Below, piece after piece: positions 1 to 9,763 of a stretch of DNA of 64,000 bases (position 1 is its first letter; every line of letters begins with the position of its first letter). Location of the stretch: positions 1 to 64,000 of the forward strand of contig NBIV01000057.1 of assembly GCA_003194525.1 (NCBI GenBank), read 5' to 3'. Below the pieces are notes generated by a model. The model saw only the letters and a program-made list of their open reading frames with translations, was not told the DNA's origin and did not search any database. The position numbers and the translations under genes were made by a program. Origin of the DNA: Gracilariopsis chorda. Taxonomy: Eukaryota > Rhodophyta > Florideophyceae > Gracilariales > Gracilariaceae.

Positions 1-1342
1 AAGACACCCCGGTCTCCGGGAATTGAAACCGACAAACCCGGATTACCGGAAGCTTTTATCATACCGGTACTACCGGCTGAAGATTCGTCACTTGGACGTA
101 CGCCCCGTGGTACGGGAAAGGTGCGAGAATGCATTAAGCGAATGCAGCTCTCGCTCCGCAACCAGTATTTTACTGGAGAGGACCCAGTCCTAGTACTGGA
201 TTTCCTATCCCGCTTTGTAGCGGAGGCCGATATCCTCGGTATGAATGAGGGACAAGCCTATTTGGCTTTACCGTATTTTTCTTACGGGGAGTGGCGGAGG
301 ACCAATACACCTCTGTCAGAGATCTTCTCGCGCCTCCGAGGGAGGAGTTACTTGCTGGCCGGAGGCTGTGCAGTATCTTCTGCGCTCCTACGCCACCAAC
401 ACCGCTATTCAGCAGGCTATCCTCGCTTTGCGAGATACACGCCAGCGTGCTGGAGAGACCGAGACCGATTACTCGGTGCGCCTTAACAAGGCTTTCCACA
501 GATGTGGTAACGTATACCCCGCTGGGGAGCGCGCAGTACCATGTTCATTGATGGTCTTGACCGGCAATCCGGAGTTTAGTTACCCGTTATCGGGAGGACA
601 AGCGAAGGATCACCTACCTCGAGCTGGTCCAACACGCTCGAGCGGAAGGGGATGCACTTCGTGCAAGAACTCCGAACAATCGGTCTAAATCCGCCAAGGC
701 GTTGTTGCTGGAAAGCGAAGCTTCCTCTCTCCCGCTCACCGCGGATGGGAACCCTGGACAGGGATTTGATACCGTGCATTTAGCGCAGGGGATGGTGTGT
801 CGATACCCACCAGTGATTACCGTCAACGACGGAGATGACCCATGATACGGGAACAGAAGATCCCGTTCTATACGGTGGTAACAGTCGGGTTCAACCCAAC
901 GACTCCCGTTTTCAAACGGTCAATCCCGTTATCAACGGCCTGGATGGACTGACACCCGCCCTGCGGTTCGCTTCTCCGATACTCGGAATAATAATCCGCG
1001 TGTCGCGGTGCTGGCTCTCATTTGCCACCTGTGCTATGCCCATGGCCATACCTCTCCTCAGTGTATTTGTTCACTGAAGGATATGGCCAAGGTGGTGGCA
1101 AATTATGAGGCCCTCACTCCAGAGGAGAAACGTTCCGTCCGACGGCTTCCTACCTCCGTGCTAAAACGGACTTTTCCCACGCCCTACCACAGACCCCGCG
1201 TGCGCGGCAAGCTTCATACACCCGATTCGAGAGATCACGCAACCATCCGTTGCAACCCCCGCTTATGCGGATAGAAACCCCCGTCAACGGGATGAAGCAC
1301 TCGTTGTCGAGGAAACCAACCCACCGCTGAAGGCGGAAAACT
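1..1342 (+). pseudogene. gag: chromovirus gag (copy A), 3' part, frameshifted
   Basis: Capsid/nucleocapsid polyprotein of the retrotransposon, recognised by collinearity with the intact 724-aa gag of copy B. The frame beginning RECIKRMQLSLRNQYF (from 121) is lost near 280 through two extra T, shifts again near 322 where one G is missing, near 530 where two bases are added, and near 563 where one C is missing. The nucleocapsid zinc knuckle is still readable around 1023-1065 as CHLCYAHGHTSPQC, the C-x2-C-x4-H-x4-C form. The reading stops at a TAA near 1342, just before the pol frame opens. With at least four frame changes it cannot make full-length Gag. Confidence 0.85.
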
Positions 1343-1361
1343 AACTGAGGGAGTCTCCCCT

Positions 1362-4300
1362 TTGGGAGAGGCGTCCTCAAGAACGAGGCTGTTGGCGCCC
1401 GAGGCGTCCTCGCCTCGCTCCCCGGTGAAAGTCCTCTCGAGGAAAGACACCGCTGACGCGGACTCTGCGCACCTCGGTGTGTTGCGTCGCCCGTGGATAC
1501 GGAGTAAAAATCCCGGATTCCCGGTAGAGTCTTGGTCTTGGCCAAGCGCAATTATAAGGTCTATGCCGACCTTGGCCTTGACCCCCAGTTTATGGTGAGG
1601 TTTCTCACCGTCCTGGATACAGGTGCAGGCCCCAACTTCGTTGTGGAATCATTGTTACCCCCGCTTGTGCGGTCTCGTATCCGCTCTGACGCGGTCCCCG
1701 ACATTTCGGATGCGAATAACAACCCGTTACAAACGGTCGGCACAGTGGACCTCGTCGTGAGACTTGGTACCTCCGTGGTGAAGTTGGACTTCATCGTTTG
1801 CCGTTCATTGGCAGCACCAGTCATACTGGGATGTGATTACTGCGACAGATTTGTCGACGCAATCAGGCCCCGCCTCAGGCGTGTAGAACTTGACGACGGA
1901 TCGTCGGTTCCGATTGTTCGCCGCCCGCTAAAGCGGTCCTCTCGGAAACAAGTTCCGCTCCCTGCTGCGCAGGAACCACCGCCCGCGTCCCGCGAGTCCA
2001 CAAAGCTCCGCGTCGCTGCCTCGGTTTCTATACCAGCTGAGTCCCAAGTCTGGGTGCAGGTAAATTCCCGTCAACACGGTCTTCGGGTTATACAACCCCT
2101 CGCCTCGTTGTACGAGAAATCCCAGCTGGCGCTGGCTAATGGAATTGTCTCCATTTCCCCGGATGCCCCTTTCCGGATATTGGTTGCCAACCTTGGCAAA
2201 CACCCCCAGTATCTGGTCAAACACCAAGTAATTGGGAGTGTAACCCCCCATCCTATGGGAATGCTGCCAACAAAGATGACAGCCGCCGATGTACTCGGAG
2301 TTACCACCTCTTCTGAGGAGTTCGCCCCGCCGTCCGAAGACGTCAAGTCTAAGGAGGGGAGGAAACCGCTACTTCAGCGCCGAACATACCGAGTAACTCG
2401 GAATTGCGAACCACACCTGTTCCACAGGACAATGCTCCATCGAGCAATGACCGGATTGATCCGGAAAAAGCACTTGAAGCGCTGGACTTCAGCCACGTGC
2501 CAGAGTCGCACCGCGACAAACTCCGTACTATGTTACGGGAATCCACCACAATGTGGGATGGCTCGCTTGGCGAGATTAATACAACGGAACACCGGATCGA
2601 TTTAATCCCCGGTGCGCGACCGGTTGCACAACCCCCTTACAGGGCAGGTCCGAAAGCTCAGGAAGAGGAGCAGTCCCAAGTGGACAAGATGCTCCGCGCA
2701 GGTGTGATTGAGCCCGCTCAATCACCCTGGGCATCCCCAGTTGTATTGGCTTTAAAGGCCGACGGAACCTGGAGGTTCTGTGTCGACTACCGCCGGCTCA
2801 ATGCCGTGACTGTTAGGGACACGTACCCTATCCCTCGTATGGACGAGTGCATTGACTCCCTTGGAGACGCCACCGTGTTCACGGCCCTTGATGCCAATTG
2901 GGGATATTGGCAAGTACCTGTCAGACAGGAGGATCGCGACAAAACCGCATTCACCTGCCATGCAGGAACGTACCGCTTCAAGCGGATGCCATTTGGGTTG
3001 ACCAACGCCCCCGCCACCTTTCAGCGTGCAGTAGATATTCTATTCAACCGCTTTAAGTGGCGGAGTTGTCTGGTCTACCTTGATGATATCATCATCTTCT
3101 CCAACTCGTTGGACGACCATCTCACTCACGTCCGAGACGTGCTCACCGTACTCCGCGATGCCGGAATTACCCTCAAGTTGAGGAAATGCGAGTTTTTCAC
3201 AGATACTGTGAAGTATCTGGGTCACATTATCCGTCCTGGACGGTTAGCGATCGAGAAAGCTCGAGTCAAATCCCTCGTTGAGGCGAAAGAACCCCGTACT
3301 CAAACGGAACTGCGCTCCTTTCTGGGACTGGTCAACGTCTATCGACGGTTTTTCCCGAACTTTTCGGATACTGCAGCGCCCCTGAACGCGTTGTTGCGAA
3401 AGTGGAACCCCCCAAAACTGGGAATATTTACGCCCGAGCAATCGGAAGCCTTCAACTCCTTAAAGGAGGCTGTCACATCAGCACCAATCCTACATCTCCC
3501 AAAACTTGGGTTGCCATAATCCGTAGATACGGACTCGAGCGACTACCAAGTCGGGTGTGCTCTTTTTCAAACCACCCCCGAGGGGGAACGGCATCCAATT
3601 GGTTATTGGTCACGTTCGCTCAATGTTCATGAGCGGAACTACTCCGTATCGGAGAAAGAGTGCCTCGCCGTCGTATGGGCGATGACCACTCTGCGCCCCT
3701 ACCTTATGGGAATTCACTTCACCATGTACACGGATCATTCCTCATTGAGGTGGTTGATGAATATCTCCGACCCGTCGGGACGCCTCATGCGCTGGAGACT
3801 CCGCCTCGCGGAATATGACTTTCAAGTCATTTATAAAAAGGGTGCGCAGAACACCCAGGCCGACGCTTTATCGCGGTTACCCACAAGTGGGGAAGCACTC
3901 CCAACGGAGGATGATGAAGTCCCATGCTTCATGGCTATAGACCCGGATGATCCGGAACATGCCGTCGAGGCTAGGCCAGAAACCTGGGACGAGGATGCTG
4001 ATTTTGACGAACTACTCGCATCGCGAGATAAATCTGAGAACCCGTTACCGGGAAACTTTGTACCGGTATCACCGGAAGAAATGATCCGAGAACAATTCGG
4101 CGACCCATTCTGTACGAGAATTCGTGCCCGTATCAACGGTGGTGAAGATCTCCCTTTCGGGGTAAACGACAAAGGCTACCTCGTAAGAAAGGTGGAAGCC
4201 CGCCCACAGATTTTGGTACCACATTCCCTGCAATCGCGGGTGTTACATCTATCACACTACGCCCCCATTGGAGGTCACCCAGGTGGGAGGAAACTCTACC

Positions 4301-6921
4301 TAACCCTGCGAAGGGATTTCTATTGGCCCGCAATGGCGGTGGATTGCTACGCAACTGTGCGGTTTTGTAGCGAATGCGCGAAGAATCGCGTCAAACTCCG
4401 CAAAAATGCGAAGAAGATGAAACTATTCCCCGCAAGGGCGCCGCTCGAGTTTATTGCGATCGATATTCTCGGACCATTACTCACCACGAAACGGGGAAAC
4501 AAGTTTCTACTTGTCATTACCGACCGCTTTTCTAAGCTGGTACGGACTGTCCCTCTTCGGAGGATAACCGCTCTCACGGTGGCCCAGGCTCTGGTGACGC
4601 ACTGGATTTTTGTCTACGGTCCCCCTGTAGAGGTGCTCTCTGACAACGGGAAGCAGTTCGTGAACAAGTTCTTCCAGGATGTTTGTCGCATCCTGGATGT
4701 CAAGAACTTGTTCACGACTACCTACCACCCCCAGTGTAATGGGCAAGTTGAACGGTTTAACCGGACGTTACTCGCGGCGTTACGTTCCTACGTCGCTGAC
4801 CACCCACCGAATTGGGATCTCTACGCTGATGCGGTAACCTACGCGTACAATACGCAGGTACACCGGACTACCGGAGTTTCGCCATTCGAGTTAGTTCTAT
4901 CTAGAACACCCCCGCCTGTGGCGCTGGAACCCCAAGCTACCTTGGACAATTTCCCATCTGTGGGTATCTACCGGCAGCAATGGAAGCAATGGCTTTCCAA
5001 GCTGGTCCCCGCGGCGCGGAAGTCTATGGCACGGGCCCAAGCCGCTTACAAGCGGGATTTTGACGCTCGCTTGCGAGGAAAACCGTCCCCGATTCGGGCA
5101 AATAACTACGCCTTCATCAGGAAGGAATACTACAACCCGGAACGGGAGAAGCGTCACAAACTCTCGCCTGTGGCGGATGGACCCTTCAAGGTGATCTCTG
5201 TTAACACCGACACTGTCGTGGTAGAGATGGGGGACACGCACGAACGGATTTCCCGTGATCGTGTTGTCCTTGCCCCTCCTCCCTCGTCAGAGGTAGTCCT
5301 GGGTCCAGGCAACCCCGTTTCTACGGACTCCGCTACACGGGAACAATCCGGGAGTACTAGACCTACGGTACTACCACACCCCAGCCGGGGACTCTCAGAC
5401 CTACCGACTCTGTCGGACTCACCGGCTCAGCCGGGTAATTCGGGCCCCTCAGCGCCCGCCCCTACCACATCTGCCCCACTGGCGCGCATTTATACCCACC
5501 AGGCGGGTAATGTTATCCCTTATCCCGCCGCTCCGTCTAAGGAGGGGGAGGAGAACACTCGTTTTCGAGGAACGATATCACCGTCGCAACGGGAAACACA
5601 CCGTAACATACGGAACACTGACAGTGGAGCACGGAGTATGTCACGCGACACTAATCCCCCGTTCCCGGGCAGTGCTGTGCAACAGGAACCAGACGCGCAG
5701 GCCCCGCAAAAGCGGCAAATACATCGTTTGTCACGGGAAAACGAGAAGCCTCACTCCAAGACCGCAGCAGCGGAAAGGCAATCACCCGATGCCTCGAAGC
5801 CGCCGTTGGCGGAAGTCCCCGCGGAAGCGGTTCAATCAGGTCGATCAGACCCGCGCCCCGCGGAGAAGAGGCGCCCAGATACACCAGCGCCGCTGGGAAA
5901 TACCCACACCCCTCTTGGGGAAAAAGGCGGCCAAGCTGCAGTCGAAGCTTTAAGCCCTGGCTTGCAAGCAACGGAAACGCCTCCCGTCGTTGACGGAATC
6001 AAAGCCCCCGCTACGGGGAATAATTTGCGCCAACCCCCGCATCGCTGCGGCGAAGAACCGAGAAACTCGGGAATAACGCGCGCCATCGCACGCTCGAAAC
6101 CGGTCGTACCGGACGCTGTTCCTCATCACGGAGATGGTGCACTGCCCTCAGCGGCAATTCCCCTGAAAAGGGTGTCATCGGCACCTGCCCAGAACCCGCC
6201 AAAGGGGAATTTTGACCAAAATACCGGTGTACCGGAGTTAGCCCCAGGCAACCCGTCAGTAGCCGGGGACACCACGGCGTCGCCGGAACGTATGGTGCAG
6301 AGCGCTCGTGCGCCTGGCAGGGAGGCGGTTTGCCACCCAATCACCGTGTCGCACGGGACCCCCCAGGGGATTGTGGAAATGACGATCCCGCAGGAGCGGT
6401 CATCTTCCCGCAAACTCGCGGTTCGTGAGCTCAACCGCGAAGGCGGAGCCCAAGTCCCCCGCCGACTGGCGGTTCGCCCGGCCTACCGTGAAGACGGGAA
6501 CAACGACACCCCAATGGGGAATGACTTGCCGGGGAAAACCGTGACACCACACACCCTCTTGAGGGATATTTTCCGGCATGAGCAGCGGCCACTAGGACAG
6601 CGCACGGCAACGTCGGAGTTATCGCCGAACACCCTGCTAAGGGACATTATACCGCACAGCGGGCAGCCCTCGCAAGGGAGTACAACCACCACCCGGCACG
6701 GCCGGCAGGTCTACGAACGAGAGTTCGTAGTAGACCGACTTGTCGGACACACCTGGAACCAGGATGGTATTCTACAATACCGCGTCCGCTGGTACGGGTA
6801 CGACCCCAGTGGGGATACGTGGGAGCCAATTGAACACCTCCCACGGTCGCAGGTTCTGCGATACCACCGTCAGACGGGAACTGCAGCCCCAGCCACGCTG
6901 GTTAATGCCCAAGTTGGGTAA
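1362..6921 (+). pseudogene. pol: chromovirus pol polyprotein (copy A): PR-RT-RH-IN-chromodomain, broken
   Basis: Domains in order: retropepsin with FLTVLDTGAGPNFV (catalytic D codon at 1616-1618); reverse transcriptase from about 2650, with FGLTNAPATFQ and the YLDD catalytic box at 3076-3087; RNase H from about 3520; integrase with HHCC zinc finger (H-H near 4250, CSEC near 4366) and D,D-35-E core (AIDILGP near 4455, SDNGKQF near 4638, NGQVERFNR near 4738); a long Pro/Ser/Arg linker; a C-terminal chromodomain. Against copy B, one C is missing near 1511 and one G near 2356, and TAC has become TAA at 3517-3519, so translation falls into four pieces. From 3682 to 6921 the frame is open for 1079 codons, covering the rest of RNase H, integrase and chromodomain. 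The element cannot be autonomous as it stands. Confidence 0.93.
5281..6921 (+). other. integrase-chromodomain linker and chromodomain of copy A pol
   Basis: After the integrase there are about 470 residues rich in Pro, Ser, Arg and Glu with no recognisable fold, then a chromodomain at about 6706-6880 (REFVVDRLVGHTW, VRWYGYDPSGDTWEP). The aromatic and W-Y-G-Y / TWEP positions are those of chromovirus chromodomains, which bind modified histone tails and steer integration. The linker is much longer than I would expect between integrase and chromodomain. It differs between copies by in-frame length changes: copy B has roughly 45 more residues near the position equivalent to 5790. It is among the densest stretches of short hairpins in the element. 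Confidence 0.8.
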
Positions 6922-7112
6922 CGTTGCCGCGCGAGCGGAGAGCGAAAGGAAAGGATAACAAGGCAAAGTCCGTCGAAGACGGGGAACTCAACCGAGAAGC
7001 ACCGTTCTAAACGGGAAAGTTTATTCAGGGGAGCAGCTAGCTCCCCACAATACTACACTACACTAACTGGCATAGCCAGGGAAAGAAGAACCAGGAAACT
7101 GGACCAGAGGTT

Positions 7113-8900
7113 TCACTCACCCCCATCGTCCGGGGCGTAACCACCAGCGAGGCGGTAGGCCAACGCGTCCGCCATGGTGGTGACATCCCCCGATACCTCG
7201 GCAGCGCTAAGACCGGCACCCCGGAGGAAACGTGCGATGATTTCGTTTTCATTCGCCGTCACCCCGCTGGGGATTGAAGGTCCGGCACTTGCCGCCGAAG
7301 GGTCAGCAGCCGGCTCGGCCGGAGATGCCCCCTCTGGGAAAGCTTCCGCGCTAGCGCCGGTTTCCTCTACGTCCATATCCCCGGGTTCTTCCGGTTCGTT
7401 ATCGACCATTGGGTCATCCCCGCCGTATGCGCGGTAGTGGTCGTCGGAATCGACGTACCCCACCGGGTGGTCTTCCGGCACATGCCGGGGCGTATCGCGA
7501 AGCTCGCGCGCCTCCTCGGAGGAAATTTCCCGGAACTCCCAGGGGTCGAAGTAGATAAAATCCCCCGCAAGGGCGGTGTTTCTACCGAGTCCCGGACCAC
7601 CGGTGTTACCGCTACCGCCATCCAGACGACCGCTTTGCTCCAGCGGGACCTCACTCCAGCTAACGCTGTCGATGTACCCAAGTAATTGGAGGACCTCTTC
7701 ATTGTTGGCCTGGCCCCCAAGGGGGATGCGAAGATCCAGGTTTCGGATCGCTGCCCGCACACGCGGTTGAAGGAACCAGAGACGATACTGGTCGTACGCC
7801 TCGTTGAGGATATAAGCCGCAGTGCGGGCCGCCCACTCCGTAACCACTACGGACCACAACCCCGACCGGGGATCCTGCATGAGCAGCGAACCGAGGTACG
7901 TAAGTACCGGCGGGAGTTCTATGTAGCACCCCCGGCAGGCTTCATGGAAGCGCCACCACTCGGGGAGTGCTACATACCGACCTAGTCGGTGAGGCGGCGC
8001 AATCCGCTCTATCTCCACGTTCTGATACGGGATAAAATAACCGATTCGGGATCGCCAACGCCGCTCGTAGCGGATGAAGTTTTGGAGAAAGTTGGACCGG
8101 TATTGCCGGGGAAGGTACCTGAACTCCGCCCGAATAATCGGTCTCTCCCAGCAAAGGGCCTCTTGCCGCGCTGCGGGGAAATTCCTCCAAGCGAGGGTCT
8201 CGAGGCGGAACAGGTTCTCGCCGTACCCAATCTCCCCGCGAGTGCGGAAGTAGCTAACGTCGAAGCCAAACTCCGGTGGGACCGGTACATCGAATGGAGC
8301 CCGGCTCTGCCGTTGATACGCCATGCGCGTCAGCGCGGTCTGTGCCGCAGTGACGGTCTCGCCCGAGTTTCTTCGGAGGTGGTGACGTGGAATCGCAATC
8401 CGGTGACGCCAATCCCACGATGTGGTGACTGCTCTGTGCAGATCCCCCGGAAGGGTGTCCGAACCATCCGCATAAGCGGTGACCAATCCCTCATTGAGGA
8501 CGGCGACCAGGTGAAACCACGGGGCAAGGCGCAGGCGCGACGCGTGATTCCGATTCATCGGGTTGAGCCCCACCAGGGTGTTGTAAGTTGGCCAGTTGGA
8601 CACCGGAGTGGTTCCGGAGGACACCACCGAAGGTGGTAGTGCGAAGGGATGGTCGGCTGCCGCAGCCATATTCCCCGGTTGTACCGGATTTCGATCGCCC
8701 TGAGGCAGGGGAACTGACCGGAAACCGGTGGTGTATCGCCCGAGAAGTCTCGGCGGTTGGCTGTGGTTGTTGATATTGTTGTCGTCGTTCATTTTTCCCT
8801 TTTGGAGGGTGGCTGTTGTTGTCGTTTGTGTGCTTGGTGACTCTGGTGCAGAGGGATTTACCGGAGAACCGGAGACAAAGCACGCGCTTTTATCACCCAT
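7113..8900 (-). CDS. antisense ORF between pol and 3' LTR, 595 codons, function unknown
   Basis: A long open frame runs against the element, from ATG at 8900 to the stop at 7113; a second ATG lies near 8789. I recognise no family. The N-terminal 80 residues are polar (Gln/Asn/Thr-rich). The middle is rich in Trp, Tyr and Arg and looks folded, with many aromatic positions between residues 130 and 400. The last 130 residues are acidic and Ala/Pro/Glu-rich. It shares the hairpin signature of the rest of the element (for example CCCCC-aa-GGGGG at 7714-7725 and CCGGT-ggg-ACCGG at 8273-8285), so it is native rather than a recent capture. Copy B retains only its two ends. Antisense ORFs in this position are known in some plant Ty3/gypsy elements (Grande and Retand types). 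A fortuitous ORF is possible but unlikely at this length. Confidence 0.6.
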   Translation of the reverse strand: MGDKSACFVSGSPVNPSAPESPSTQTTTTATLQKGKMNDDNNINNHSQPPRLLGRYTTGFRSVPLPQGDRNPVQPGNMAAAADHPFALPPSVVSSGTTPVSNWPTYNTLVGLNPMNRNHASRLRLAPWFHLVAVLNEGLVTAYADGSDTLPGDLHRAVTTSWDWRHRIAIPRHHLRRNSGETVTAAQTALTRMAYQRQSRAPFDVPVPPEFGFDVSYFRTRGEIGYGENLFRLETLAWRNFPAARQEALCWERPIIRAEFRYLPRQYRSNFLQNFIRYERRWRSRIGYFIPYQNVEIERIAPPHRLGRYVALPEWWRFHEACRGCYIELPPVLTYLGSLLMQDPRSGLWSVVVTEWAARTAAYILNEAYDQYRLWFLQPRVRAAIRNLDLRIPLGGQANNEEVLQLLGYIDSVSWSEVPLEQSGRLDGGSGNTGGPGLGRNTALAGDFIYFDPWEFREISSEEARELRDTPRHVPEDHPVGYVDSDDHYRAYGGDDPMVDNEPEEPGDMDVEETGASAEAFPEGASPAEPAADPSAASAGPSIPSGVTANENEIIARFLRGAGLSAAEVSGDVTTMADALAYRLAGGYAPDDGGE

Positions 8901-8944
8901 TTTCGTCTGGGAATCCTCCGCGTCCGCGGTCGTTTTCCCGTCTT

Positions 8945-8956
8945 AAGGGGGGGATA
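8945..8956 (+). promoter_or_regulatory. polypurine tract, plus-strand primer of copy A
   Basis: A purine run with seven G residues lies directly before the 3' LTR, the standard position for the RNase H-resistant primer of second-strand synthesis. Copy B has the same tract, read as a C-run on the + strand, at about 37850-37862. Confidence 0.75.
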
Positions 8957-9763
8957 TGAAGTGCAACGCCCTCAGGGAGGGATTCTGGGTACTTGAACGC
9001 TTTCCCGATATTATCGGTTGTGTAGTGTGTATATGAACTACGCCCCACAATGGTGGGTATGGACACGTGGGACACGGTTTTGGGTCAATTGACGGTTGGC
9101 CACAGTAGTGGATGTTGCCACGGAATGTGGAGTATTTTAGTTAGTTTTATTTATTATTTTCACACCCATTTCTGGGAAGCTAGTACTTAGTGCGACGGCG
9201 CACTGCCGTCGCACCAGTAAACCTTCCCCAACAAGGGACCCCAACCTGGGGAATTGGCTCTGAGCTTTACCGCCTCCGCGTGTTCTCAACTCCTCCTTGG
9301 AGGGAAGCACCGTAGTGTACGGAAGTTCACCCCCTTGCACATCTAAAGGAGACCCATCATTGGGAGTACTAATTGTTCCAATCATATTGGTGTTTCGCCC
9401 TGTATAGGGAGTCCTGTCCACCGGCATTGCCGTATCTACTCGTCGCTCTCGCGACCCACTTCGTCCTTCCTCTTTCCCCTTTTTAGGGTAGCACCTCCCG
9501 CTATCCGCGGCCCTCGTGTGCGCATCCGCTCACACACCCCCACTTACGTGGAAACATACCTCTACTGAGGATCACACCCCGCTCACGCGGATACCGATTC
9601 TTCGCCTTCACCTCCCTGCGCGAGTCGCGACAGGTGTCCCTGGTCTTACAAACCGGCTTCGCCGTGACACCTCTGGAAGGGCTCTACCCAACTGGGTTCA
9701 CCTCGTGAGAGGAAGATCCCGGACGTCTTTCGGTGTTTTTCCCCTTTGAGGCATTGCACCACA
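8957..9763 (+). repeat. 3' LTR of chromovirus copy A (807 bp)
   Basis: Begins TGAAGTGCAACGCC and ends GGCATTGCACCACA, matching the ends of both copy-B LTRs and the solo LTR at 10136. It contains many perfect short hairpins, including an 8-bp stem GCGACGGC/GCCGTCGC near 9191-9213. Stems at 9310-9322, 9378-9390, 9559-9570 and 9579-9590 are kept in other copies with different loops. Confidence 0.93.

Larger units (their letters stand above)
1..9763 (+). mobile_element. Ty3/gypsy chromovirus, copy A (5' end outside window)
   Basis: LTR retrotransposon entered within gag. Order on the + strand is gag, protease, reverse transcriptase, RNase H, integrase, a long linker, chromodomain, an antisense ORF, a polypurine tract and the 3' LTR. 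That order with a C-terminal chromodomain defines chromoviruses. A second copy (37025-46921, opposite strand) is collinear and shows where copy A is damaged: several 1-2 base indels in gag, two single-base losses in pol (about 1511 and 2356) and a nonsense codon at 3517-3519. The 5' LTR lies upstream of the window, so age and target duplication cannot be read; the five bases after the 3' LTR are gattt (9764-9768). The element is densely tiled with short perfect hairpins. It inserted into a ULP1-like gene. Confidence 0.93.

Noticed and set aside
245..688. Separate small genes in the first 1.3 kb of the window
   Set aside because: All are pieces of one gag in different frames, as alignment with the intact copy B gag shows.
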